DNA of 47,052 bases from Aquitalea sp. LB_tupeE. Lineage in GTDB: Bacteria > Pseudomonadota > Gammaproteobacteria > Burkholderiales > Chromobacteriaceae. The position numbers were made by a program, and so were the translations under genes. The stretch's first letter is position 1. Each line of letters opens with the position of its first letter. The DNA is taken from positions 1 to 47,052 of the forward strand of contig NZ_JACAXB010000025.1 in assembly GCF_013391415.1 (NCBI RefSeq), in the 5' to 3' direction. The notes under the pieces were generated by a model, which worked only from the letters and a program-made list of their open reading frames with translations, did not search any database and was not told the DNA's origin. Positions 16,900 through 24,524 of the stretch are shown in pieces.

Positions 16900-17647
16900 C
16901 CCCTCATGCCTGTAGATATAAGTTGTATCGGTTGGGCAGGCTCTATTCATATCATCCCAGGGGAGCTGGCGTTGCACGTGGTTAGGTGCGACCACTGCCG
17001 GGTGGCCACTGTAATGCCCAGGACGTCGGTGGTAGCCCATCTCCGAACGCAAGCGCTTCTGCTTCGTCAGTCGTAACACATGATGTTTGCCACAGCACTC
17101 TCCCTGAGCCTGCATGTCCTCATGCACCTTGCGATAGCCATAGGCACCGCTACTTTTGAGCCACGCCTGCTTAATGTGCCCCAGCAAGCGATGGTCTTCC
17201 CTCGCTCGAGGTGAATGCGGGGATGCTCCTGGTGTAGTAGCCACTGGGGTGCACTGTCATTACCCAACACAGTCGTCGAACTGGGAATTGTGAGCCCGGA
17301 TGAATGCATACCTTACCCGGACTCCTTGGCAAAGTATGCAGCGGCCAACTTTTAGGATGTCGCACTCCTCGGTCACCCGTTTCAGCTCTGACTTGAGGTG
17401 TTTGATTTCGGCTTGCTGGTCTATAGGTTCGACCGGTTTGGCCCGTGTTGGGTCACAGCGTTTAGCCATTGATACAGGCTGTGTGCAGATACGCAGAGAC
17501 GGTTGGCGACTTCGGCTGCAAGGTAACCGCGCTCGGTTACCTGGTTGACTACTTCAGTCTTGAGATCTTTGGGAAACGCAGCTTGCTCATGGCACCTCCT
17601 TGTGGGGCCAAGTGTGAGGCTCTTGATGTGTCTAGGGAAGACGTTGA
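16900..17647 (-). mobile_element. IS3-family copy 3, diverged and truncated
   Basis: Homologous to copies 1 and 2: an orfA remnant (17260-17590, SLYQWL-AVTQHGPNR, frameshifted) and the orfB N-terminal third (16905-17244, SPRAREDHRLLGHIKQAWL, GYHRRPGHYSGHPAVVAPNH). The outer end near 17647 keeps GTGTCTAGGGAAG but has lost the terminal GGGGCGATTCA. Divergence from copies 1 and 2 shows it is older. Confidence 0.8.
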
Positions 17648-17714
17648 TTTCAGATAAATGTATAAATATCAATTAGGTAAGTTGGATTCGTGTGTGGTAA
17701 ATCACACAACAGAT

Positions 17715-17789
17715 GGTCAGTAGATTGACCGTAAAGTATCAAATTGTTGACTTTTTGATGTTGCATATATAGTCTATGAACATAAGACT
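17715..17789 (+). promoter_or_regulatory. Promoter module C of the Gdx operon
   Basis: GGTCA (17715-17719), N6, TGACC (17726-17730), 16 bp, TTGACT (17747-17752), 17 bp, TAGTCT (17770-17775). This is the same geometry as modules A and B, with extra identity in TTGACTTTTTG to A. An AGTCT/AGACT inverted repeat (17771-17789) covers the predicted start, echoing the +1 palindrome of module B. The leader to the first gene is about 200 bases; no guanidine riboswitch was recognised in it. Confidence 0.65.
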
Positions 17790-17987
17790 CTCGTGATGAT
17801 TAAGTAAAAATTAAACAAATGTGCGGTAAGTCAGATTGAACTTCAATCCTTTTAAATAATTGGAGTTGATTAAATACTCGTATGTTAACTAAAAAATTCA
17901 TTCATCTTATTGTGGCTGTTATGCTGCAAATAGAATTTATCATATTCAGTTAGATTTTTCTAAATACTGGAATCGCAGAGTAGATAT

Positions 17988-18626
17988 ATGGAATTAAAAG
18001 ATGTTGTATACGGGGATTGGCATGGTGGACCAAAATGGATTTGTAAAATCCAATCAGTCAGTGGTTCAAAGTTCAATGCACACAGTGATGACATTGTTGA
18101 AGTAATTGAAAATTTAAAGAAAATAAAAATAATTAATTCTTATATTAGTAATGTCATTGTTAAAGACACAATGCTCATTGGCATTGGAGATCGTGATGTT
18201 TTTGGTAAAGAAAAAGCTTTGATCTGTATTGATAATGAATCCACATTGTGGATTATAGGTCAGATCCCTAATGGATACTGGAGATATGGAAAACTAGTTT
18301 GGTGGCCAGGCTGTTATGAGGTTTCATTCCTTCGTCAGTATAAATTAATTTCTGATCTTGTGATAAAAAGGTTACATAATGGTGGGCCGTCATGCATTTC
18401 CATGTTTTTGCATAATATAAATGGATATGAATTTATTGCTAGGACTGGCTGTGGGAATGAATCCGCATTTACCATCCCTTGCGAAGATGGAATTTTTACA
18501 TACCCATTAGTAATAGTAGATGGAAATGTTGATGATGATAAAACTAAGTTAGTAAACTCACTTAATAAGCTTAGGATGGTCGCGGGTGTTCAGCCTTCTG
18601 AACAGTTTTATTTGAATCAATATTAG
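17988..18626 (+). CDS. Uncharacterised protein upstream of the guanidinium exporter
   Basis: 212 residues, no signal peptide or membrane segment, and I do not recognise the family. Notable features are an N-terminal DWHGGPKWICKIQSVSG, a Trp/Gly-rich centre (NGYWRYGKLVWWPGCYE) and RTGCGNESAFTIP. Five or so cysteines are spread along it without a classic metal motif. It is the first gene after module C and is 12 bp from the exporter, so it is very probably co-transcribed. A role in guanidino-compound handling is possible, but nothing in the sequence proves it. Confidence 0.65.
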   Translation: MELKDVVYGDWHGGPKWICKIQSVSGSKFNAHSDDIVEVIENLKKIKIINSYISNVIVKDTMLIGIGDRDVFGKEKALICIDNESTLWIIGQIPNGYWRYGKLVWWPGCYEVSFLRQYKLISDLVIKRLHNGGPSCISMFLHNINGYEFIARTGCGNESAFTIPCEDGIFTYPLVIVDGNVDDDKTKLVNSLNKLRMVAGVQPSEQFYLNQY

Positions 18627-18638
18627 AAAGGTAATTAT

Positions 18639-18953
18639 ATGGCATGGGTTTTATTGATTGTTGCAGGTTTTTTTGAAGTTGCATGGGCCTATACCATGAA
18701 ATTATCAAATGGCTTTACTGATTTTAAGTATTCATTTTTGACAGTTTTTATTGCAATGCTTGGTTTTATGATGTTATCTGTTTCAATGAAAACATTGCCA
18801 CTTGGAACTGCTTATACAATTTGGACTGGTATTGGTGCTGTTGGTGCATTTGTTGTGGGTATTGTGTTCTTAGGTGAGGTTGCATCGGTCCAAAGAATTA
18901 CTGCAGCAGGCCTTATTCTTACAGGCCTTGTTATGTTAAAAATTTCAACGTGA
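18639..18953 (+). CDS. gdx: SMR transporter, Gdx/SugE subfamily (guanidinium exporter)
   Basis: 104 residues with four transmembrane helices. It begins WVLLIVAGFFEVAWAYTMKLSNGFT, with the essential SMR glutamate (FFEVAWA) and the Gdx-type W-G-T segments (GTAYTIWTGIGAVGAFVVGI; landmark only). The Gdx branch, formerly SugE, exports guanidinium in exchange for protons, whereas EmrE-type SMRs export drugs. It lies in a three-gene unit driven by module C, which the gamma-lyase shares. This fits removal of guanidine, for example made by reduction of hydroxyguanidine. The specific substrate is family knowledge plus context. Confidence 0.85.
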   Translation: MAWVLLIVAGFFEVAWAYTMKLSNGFTDFKYSFLTVFIAMLGFMMLSVSMKTLPLGTAYTIWTGIGAVGAFVVGIVFLGEVASVQRITAAGLILTGLVMLKIST

Positions 18954-18972
18954 AGTCAAAAGGAGAGGTGTC

Positions 18973-19359
18973 ATGCTTATTATTTTATCAACTGCTTTAT
19001 TTTCTATTATCATAGCTTGTGCGTATGTTTGCTTGTATTTCGATTCGAAAAAGAAAGTAGAGTTTGTGAATTTTGTTTCTAATTTAGGAGTTGATATAGA
19101 TATTAATTATCCATGTACAGGGGGGGCGGTGTGTGTAGATACTAAAAACAAGAAAGTCTTCATTGGTAATAAAAAAGATCATAATGTAATAAACTTTTCA
19201 GATGTGACAAACTTTAATAAGTTTTCTACTGACAGTGTTTATTACCTAGATATTTTTTTAACTGGTTATAAATCAAATAAAATCAGTTTAAAGTTTCCCT
19301 ATTCGGCAATGCAAAGGAATGTTTATGATTTATTTTGTGGGATAAAAAATGGTTGCTAA
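18973..19359 (+). CDS. Uncharacterised membrane-anchored protein
   Basis: 128 residues. One N-terminal transmembrane helix (IILSTALFSIIIACAYVCLYF) is followed by a soluble domain with CTGGAVCVDTKNKKVFIG and a C-terminal FCGIKNGC. No known family was recognised. A good GGAGAGG ribosome-binding site lies 19 bp after the Gdx stop, so it should be the third gene of the operon. A strong terminator follows directly. Confidence 0.6.
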   Translation: MLIILSTALFSIIIACAYVCLYFDSKKKVEFVNFVSNLGVDIDINYPCTGGAVCVDTKNKKVFIGNKKDHNVINFSDVTNFNKFSTDSVYYLDIFLTGYKSNKISLKFPYSAMQRNVYDLFCGIKNGC

Positions 19360-19361
19360 TC

Positions 19362-19420
19362 GAATAGAGCCATTAGCCTGTATGGGCTAATGGCTCTATT
19401 CAATTCGATGCCTTTTTTGG
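19362..19420 (+). terminator. Strong hairpin terminator after the Gdx operon
   Basis: A perfect 17-bp stem (19362-19378 with 19385-19401; arms AATAGAGCCATTAGCC / GGCTAATGGCTCTATT) with a 6-base loop starts 2 bp after the stop codon. A TTTTTT run follows at about 19411. Confidence 0.85.
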
Positions 19421-19680
19421 CTTGGCGTACTGATTTAATAGATTTTATTTACCTGGCGGCTTAATTTTATATATGATTTTTATCTTGCCGTGATTGTAAG
19501 TTTTTGTAGTTGCCATACTTTTTAAAAGTAGTTTTTCAAATATGTGAAAATTTGATAGTGATGTGTCTTTGAAGCGTCTTAATTGATTTTTTTAAATTAA
19601 ACATGGCTATCGGTCTATTGATTTTAAGATGCAGTATTGATGCATAATTAATATGTGGTTCTTTGTGGTGGTTTATCTAA

Positions 19681-19721
19681 GTGATCTATATCAAAGAATA
19701 ATTTTTATGTGCGTATAAAAT
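19681..19721 (+). promoter_or_regulatory. FNR/DNR box and -10 upstream of nirC
   Basis: GTGAT-CTAT-ATCAA (19681-19694) matches the TTGAT-N4-ATCAA consensus with one change. TAAAAT at 19716-19721 places the box centre near -40.5 from the expected start, the usual class II activator position. This indicates oxygen- or NO-responsive expression of the d1 operon, possibly by the Crp-like protein at 466. The rest of 19402-19784 shows no gene. Confidence 0.75.
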
Positions 19722-19784
19722 TACGCCAATACTATTTGCGTGGATCAATACGGTGCTGTATTTAATCTGAACTGGTAGGTTTGT

Positions 19785-20132
19785 ATGTCTTATTTTTTTA
19801 AGATACTTCGGCTTAATGTTGACGTTAGATTTTTTTATTTCATGTTTTTTATATTAAATAATGCATTTGCTTCGGGTTATGAGGCAAATTCATCAGATAG
19901 GGTTAGTAAATTAACTCACTTGGTGAAAGAGGATTGTGCTGCATGTCACGGTGGACTCTTAAAAGGTGGGTTGGGACCTGCTCTAGAAAAAGAGAGCTTG
20001 GTTATGAAATCTGATGATTATCTTGTGAAAATAATTCTGAATGGCAGTCCTGGAACTCCGATGCCGCCATGGAGCCAATTTTTAACTGAGGATGATGCAA
20101 AATGGATAGTGAAATGGCTAAGGCACCATTGA
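19785..20132 (+). CDS. nirC: c-type cytochrome NirC
   Basis: 115 residues: a signal peptide (YFMFFILNNAFA), CAACH heme motif near residue 49, GGLLKGGLGPALEKESL, and a Met ligand candidate in PGTPMPPW. These are typical of NirC and of the c domain in NirS/NirN. NirC is a periplasmic electron carrier of the d1 clusters. It is the first gene of nirC-F-DL-GH-J-N. A decayed homologue lies at 38400-38609. Confidence 0.85.
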   Translation: MSYFFKILRLNVDVRFFYFMFFILNNAFASGYEANSSDRVSKLTHLVKEDCAACHGGLLKGGLGPALEKESLVMKSDDYLVKIILNGSPGTPMPPWSQFLTEDDAKWIVKWLRHH

Positions 20133-21295
20133 GTGTGATAGTTCTTTGTATTCTATCGGTTATTACTGGCTGTGCATCCCCGAATATACGGGGAACTGGA
20201 GATTTGGGCGTAATTATTGAACGATCTTCGGGAAGTGTACAGATTGTAGATGGGACTGATTGTGTTTCATTGGGACGAGTCACTGGGCTTGGTGACCTTT
20301 CTCATGCATCTTTAGTCTTTTCAAAAGATCAAAGATTTGTTTTTGTCTTTGGCAGAGATGGTGGAATTACAAAAATTGATTTGCTCTTGGGTAAAGTTGT
20401 GAAGAGAGTTATTCAAGCCACTAATAGCATTGGTGGTGCTATATCCGCAGATGGAAAATTAATTGCTGTACAAAATTATGAGCCAGGTGGAGTTAAAATT
20501 TTTGATTCCAAATCATTGAATTTGATTTCACAGATTGTTGCTCCAATTGGTGCAACCGGGAAGCCCTCACGTGTTGTTGGTTTGGCAGATTTGCCTGATA
20601 ATAAATTTGCGTATTCACTATTTGATTCAAACGAAATTGACATAGTTGATGTAAAGAAGCCTAGTGATCCTAGTGTCACAAGATTTAAAAATATTGGCAA
20701 AAGTCCATATGATGCGTTAGCAAGCCCTGATGGACGTTATTATATTGCAGGACTATATGGGGAGGATGGTCTAGCAATCGTAGATAACTGGAATCCCGAA
20801 TCTGGCGCTAGACGTATTTTGTCTGGTTATGGTCGAGGTGAAAAAAACCTTCCAGTATACAAAATGCCACATTTGCGGGGTTGGTCCCTTTCGGGAGAAT
20901 TAGCATTTTTCCCGTCAATTGGTCATCATGAAGTAATTATGGCAGATGCACATAATTGGAATCAGATAACATCAATTAAAGTTGCTGGCCAGCCTGTTTT
21001 TGTTATGGCAGACCCTTCAGGTAGACGAGTTTGGGTTAATTTTGCCTATCCTGACAATGATAAAGTACAAGTAATTGATGTGCCGACACGTTCAATTATA
21101 GCTACGTTGAGTCCCGGAAAGGCAATTCTCCATATGGAGTTTACTTCGAAGGGTGATGCAGTTTGGCTGTCAAGTCGCGATGATAACAAAGTCGTTGTAA
21201 TTGATACAAGCAGTCTTAAAGTTATAAATGAGCTAAGTGCAGAAAGTCCATCTGGAATATTTTTCAGTTGGCGCTCTTCACGGATTGGTATGTAA
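20114..21295 (+). CDS. nirF: NirF, heme d1 biosynthesis protein
   Basis: About 393 residues, overlapping the end of nirC; ATG 20102 is an alternative start. The N-terminal lipoprotein signal is VLCILSVITGC with the lipobox Cys, so it should be anchored facing the periplasm. It is a d1-type beta-propeller without a c domain, with repeated strand motifs (VVDGTDCVSLGR, GGAISADGKLIAVQNY, VNFAYPDNDKVQVIDVPT). NirF acts late in d1 formation on a precursor tetrapyrrole. It keeps the PHLRGWS segment of its family. Confidence 0.88.
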   Translation: MAKAPLSVIVLCILSVITGCASPNIRGTGDLGVIIERSSGSVQIVDGTDCVSLGRVTGLGDLSHASLVFSKDQRFVFVFGRDGGITKIDLLLGKVVKRVIQATNSIGGAISADGKLIAVQNYEPGGVKIFDSKSLNLISQIVAPIGATGKPSRVVGLADLPDNKFAYSLFDSNEIDIVDVKKPSDPSVTRFKNIGKSPYDALASPDGRYYIAGLYGEDGLAIVDNWNPESGARRILSGYGRGEKNLPVYKMPHLRGWSLSGELAFFPSIGHHEVIMADAHNWNQITSIKVAGQPVFVMADPSGRRVWVNFAYPDNDKVQVIDVPTRSIIATLSPGKAILHMEFTSKGDAVWLSSRDDNKVVVIDTSSLKVINELSAESPSGIFFSWRSSRIGM

Positions 21296-21309
21296 TTCGG
21301 AGATGTGCT

Positions 21310-22326
21310 TTGACAATAAATACTTCAATTCTAGATAATAAGCTTGCATTGCACTTGCTGAATGATCTGCAGCACTCATTTCCTATTGAGCCTCGACCTT
21401 TCTATACAATTTCTAGAAATTTTCCTGGTTCATTTTTTGAAGGAGATATTATTGAGTTGCTATCTGATTCATTAGGATGTGGAGTTTTGTCTCGCATTGG
21501 AGCGATATTCCCGCCCAAGTCCGTGGGGAGCAGTACCTTAGCAGCCATGTCAGTGCCTTCGGAAAAATTGAGCCATGTTGTCGCAGTAGTTAATTCCTAC
21601 AGAGAAGTAAATCATAATTATTTGCGAGATCACTTCTATAATTTATGGTTTGTTGTTGCGGCAAATACTAAGCAGATGGTTTTAAATGTTTTAGATGACA
21701 TAGAATGCAAAACTGGTATAAAGCCTTTAAATCTTCCAATGGTCAAGGAGTATCATATTGATTTGGCATTCAAATTTATGGGCGAGGGGAAACTCTGTAC
21801 GATTCCTTCAATTCCTGACTGTGAAATTTTTTACGAGCCATCAGTTAGCTCTATCTGCAGAGAAATGTTAATTGCTGCTATAGCCTCAGGAATTCCACTA
21901 GTATCCCGTCCATTTTATGAAATTGGCTTGAGGTGTGGTTTATCTGAATTTGACGTAATTAATCAGATTAAATACTGGATGCATGTGGGCGTTGTTAAAA
22001 GATTTGGTGCGGTTGTTAGGCACCATGAGCTTGGTTTTCGTTCAAATGCTATGTGTGTTTGGAAGATAGATGATGTTAATGAGCGTGAGAGGATCGCATT
22101 AAAACTTTCTGATGAACCTTCCGTTACATTATGTTATGAGCGCCCACCAATATTACCAGATTGGCCATATCAGTTGTTTACAATGATCCATGCAAAAAGT
22201 GAGATTGAACTGAGAACAATTGTTGCGGACATTGTAGCCAGGAATTGCATAAGTCATATTCCACATGAAATTTTGCGTTCAACTCAAAGATTTAAACAGG
22301 TGGGAGCACAATATGGATTGCAGTAA
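21310..22326 (+). CDS. nirDL: Siroheme decarboxylase subunits NirD-NirL fused
   Basis: About 338 residues from a TTG at 21310 (CGGAGA upstream); an in-frame ATG at 21268 would overlap nirF. Two AsnC/Lrp-like modules lie in tandem, each with an HTH-like part and a RAM-like part: LLNDLQHSFPIEPRPF / AAMSVP--LSHVVAVVNSY--VNHNY and MLIAAIASGIPLVSRPF / RFGAVVRHHELGFRSNAM. With NirGH it converts siroheme to 12,18-didecarboxysiroheme in the cytoplasm, rather than acting as a regulator. The histidines in VNHNYLRDH and VVRHHELG match the catalytic pattern. Confidence 0.85.
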   Translation: MTINTSILDNKLALHLLNDLQHSFPIEPRPFYTISRNFPGSFFEGDIIELLSDSLGCGVLSRIGAIFPPKSVGSSTLAAMSVPSEKLSHVVAVVNSYREVNHNYLRDHFYNLWFVVAANTKQMVLNVLDDIECKTGIKPLNLPMVKEYHIDLAFKFMGEGKLCTIPSIPDCEIFYEPSVSSICREMLIAAIASGIPLVSRPFYEIGLRCGLSEFDVINQIKYWMHVGVVKRFGAVVRHHELGFRSNAMCVWKIDDVNERERIALKLSDEPSVTLCYERPPILPDWPYQLFTMIHAKSEIELRTIVADIVARNCISHIPHEILRSTQRFKQVGAQYGLQ

Positions 22327-23305
22327 TCAACTGAGTAGTTTAGAAGTAGCATTAATTAATACGCTTCAAGATGGATTTCCGATAGTGCAATACCCATTTC
22401 ATGAAGTGGCTGATGCTATTGGTGTCACTGAGGGAGCAGTTTTAAATTGTTTGAAAAATTTGCTTGATAAGAATCTTCTGACAAGATTTGGTCCGTTATT
22501 TCAAATTGAAAAAATGGGAGGTGTTTTTGTTTTGGCAGCTATGTCGGTTCCTGAGGAGCGCTTTGATATAGTTTCTGCTTATGTCAATTCACTTACAGTT
22601 ATTGCGCATAATTATAGGAGAGAGCATTCGTTAAATATGTGGTTTGTTTTTGCAGCAGAAAATTATTCTGAAATTGTCAATTCTGCAGAAGATATTGAGA
22701 AAATGTCTGGTTGTAAAGTGATCTTACTGCCAAAAGAAAGAGAGTACTTTATTGGCATGAGGTTTCGAGTTGGTGAGGATGTACCAGTTGGTGCTACTTC
22801 TGCTACAGATTGTATTTTGAATAAGTCAATCGCAATAAGTGAGATAGATCGTCAGTTGATTAAGATAACACAATCTGGGTTGCCCATTTGTCAAGAACCA
22901 TACAAGGAAGTAGGACGAGAAATCGGTCTTGACCCTATCGATGTAATGAAGCGTCTTCAATATTGGGTCGATGTTGGTCTAATCCGTCGTATTGGTGCTG
23001 TCCCAAATCATTATTCGCTTGGATTTCTTGGTAATGGAATGGCTGTGTTTGATGTTGATGATGATGTAGTGGATGAATTTGGAATTCGTCTTGGTGCATT
23101 AGATGAGGTTAGCCATTGTTATCGTAGACCTAGGAGTTTACCCGATTGGCCATATAATCTCTTTGTAATGCTTCATGGTAAAGATAATAGTGCAGTCCTT
23201 GATTCTCTCTCAGTGATAAAGGCCATCCTTGGTGATCGGTGTCAAAATAGTGATATTTTATTTTCCAGTAAAATTTTAAAGAAAACCGGATTGCGAATTA
23301 ATTAG
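22313..23305 (+). CDS. nirGH: Siroheme decarboxylase subunits NirG-NirH fused
   Basis: 330 residues from ATG 22313 (GTGGGAG upstream), overlapping nirDL by 14 bp. It again has two AsnC-like halves (INTLQDGFPIVQYPFHEVAD / AHNYRREH, then LIKITQSGLPICQEPYKEVGREIG / RRIGAVPNHYSLGFLGNGM). The paralogous layout with the previous gene shows that the four classical subunits D, L, G and H are encoded here as two fusion proteins. The overlap implies coupled translation and a stoichiometric complex. Confidence 0.85.
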   Translation: MDCSNQLSSLEVALINTLQDGFPIVQYPFHEVADAIGVTEGAVLNCLKNLLDKNLLTRFGPLFQIEKMGGVFVLAAMSVPEERFDIVSAYVNSLTVIAHNYRREHSLNMWFVFAAENYSEIVNSAEDIEKMSGCKVILLPKEREYFIGMRFRVGEDVPVGATSATDCILNKSIAISEIDRQLIKITQSGLPICQEPYKEVGREIGLDPIDVMKRLQYWVDVGLIRRIGAVPNHYSLGFLGNGMAVFDVDDDVVDEFGIRLGALDEVSHCYRRPRSLPDWPYNLFVMLHGKDNSAVLDSLSVIKAILGDRCQNSDILFSSKILKKTGLRIN

Positions 23306-23327
23306 ACAATACACTTTCTGAAATATT

Positions 23328-24524
23328 ATGTTACGCTTAACTAACTACCTAAAATACCTGTTACATCCAATTGTAGCCCCTAATCACAATAACAAGCCAA
23401 CTGGCCCAGTTGTGATATGGAATCTTATTCGGCGCTGCAATCTTACATGCCAGCACTGTTACTCCACCTCTGCCAACAAGGACTTTCTGGGCGAACTGAG
23501 TACGAAAGAAGCCTGTGCAGTGATGGATGATCTTTACTCTTTTGGCGTGAGGGTGCTCATTCTATCCGGTGGCGAGCCCTTGCTGCGGCCAGATATTTTC
23601 GAGCTCGCTGCTCGTGCCAAAACCATGGGTTTTTATGTAGGTTTGTCCAGCAATGGCACGTTGATTGATGAGCATAATATTTCAGCTCTGGCCTCTGTCG
23701 GCTTTGACTATGTCGGTGTCAGTCTAGATGGTATTGGTGCCACCCATGACCGCTTCCGACGTTTGGCCGGTGGCTACGATCTGGCCTTGCGTGGTATGCG
23801 GCTGGCGCGCGATGCTGGGCTAAAGGTGGGCCTGCGCTACACCATGACCGAAGATAACGCCGATGACCTGCCAGCACTGCTGCAATTGCTGGCAGTTGAG
23901 GACATCGACAAATTTTATTTTTCCCATCTCAACTACGCTGGCCGCGGAAATAAGCACCGGGCAGACGATGCCCGCCAGCCGCGCACCCGCTGGGCGATGG
24001 ACCTGTTGATTGAGGCCTGTCTGCAGCACATCCGCGCTGGTAAACCGCGTGACTTTGTTACCGGTAATAATGATGCTGATGCTGTTTATTTACTGCACTG
24101 GGCAACACGCAATTATCCGGAGCAGGCTGCGCAGCTACACCAGCGCTTGCTAGCCTGGGGAGGCAATGCGAGTGGGGTGAATGTGGCTAATATTGACAAT
24201 CTAGGCAATGTGCACCCTGATACCATGTGGTGGAAAGTTCAGCTTGGTAATGTACGTGATCGGCCGTTTTCTGCCATTTGGCAGGATGAATCCCACCCGC
24301 TGATGGCCGGCCTGCGCCAGTCGCCACGTCCAGTTGAAGGACGCTGTGCAGCCTGTCAGCATCTGGCCATCTGCAATGGCAATACGCGTGTACGTGCTTG
24401 GGAGCTGACTGGAAACTTCTGGGCGGCGGATCCGGCTTGTTATCTGAGTGATGAGGAAGTAGGAGTTGTTAGTGGTGAGCATACCCTGGTGCCACTCACT
24501 CCGTGGCGGAAGGGATCTCCATGA
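23328..24524 (+). CDS. nirJ: Radical SAM protein NirJ
   Basis: 398 residues. The radical-SAM cluster is CNLTCQHC within IRRCNLTCQHCYSTSA, with the SAM-binding LSGGEPLLRPD after it. A C-terminal SPASM-like cysteine set (CAACQHLAICNG and a later CYLSDEE) binds auxiliary clusters. NirJ replaces two propionates by oxo groups on didecarboxysiroheme, giving pre-d1. From about position 23430 the base composition becomes much more GC-rich than the nirF-nirGH genes. The stop overlaps the nirN start in ATGA. Confidence 0.9.
   Translation: MLRLTNYLKYLLHPIVAPNHNNKPTGPVVIWNLIRRCNLTCQHCYSTSANKDFLGELSTKEACAVMDDLYSFGVRVLILSGGEPLLRPDIFELAARAKTMGFYVGLSSNGTLIDEHNISALASVGFDYVGVSLDGIGATHDRFRRLAGGYDLALRGMRLARDAGLKVGLRYTMTEDNADDLPALLQLLAVEDIDKFYFSHLNYAGRGNKHRADDARQPRTRWAMDLLIEACLQHIRAGKPRDFVTGNNDADAVYLLHWATRNYPEQAAQLHQRLLAWGGNASGVNVANIDNLGNVHPDTMWWKVQLGNVRDRPFSAIWQDESHPLMAGLRQSPRPVEGRCAACQHLAICNGNTRVRAWELTGNFWAADPACYLSDEEVGVVSGEHTLVPLTPWRKGSP

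Noticed and set aside
17776-17987. Guanidine riboswitch in the Gdx operon leader
   Set aside because: No ACGR-loop hairpin pair or ykkC-like core was recognised by eye; a covariance-model search would be decisive.
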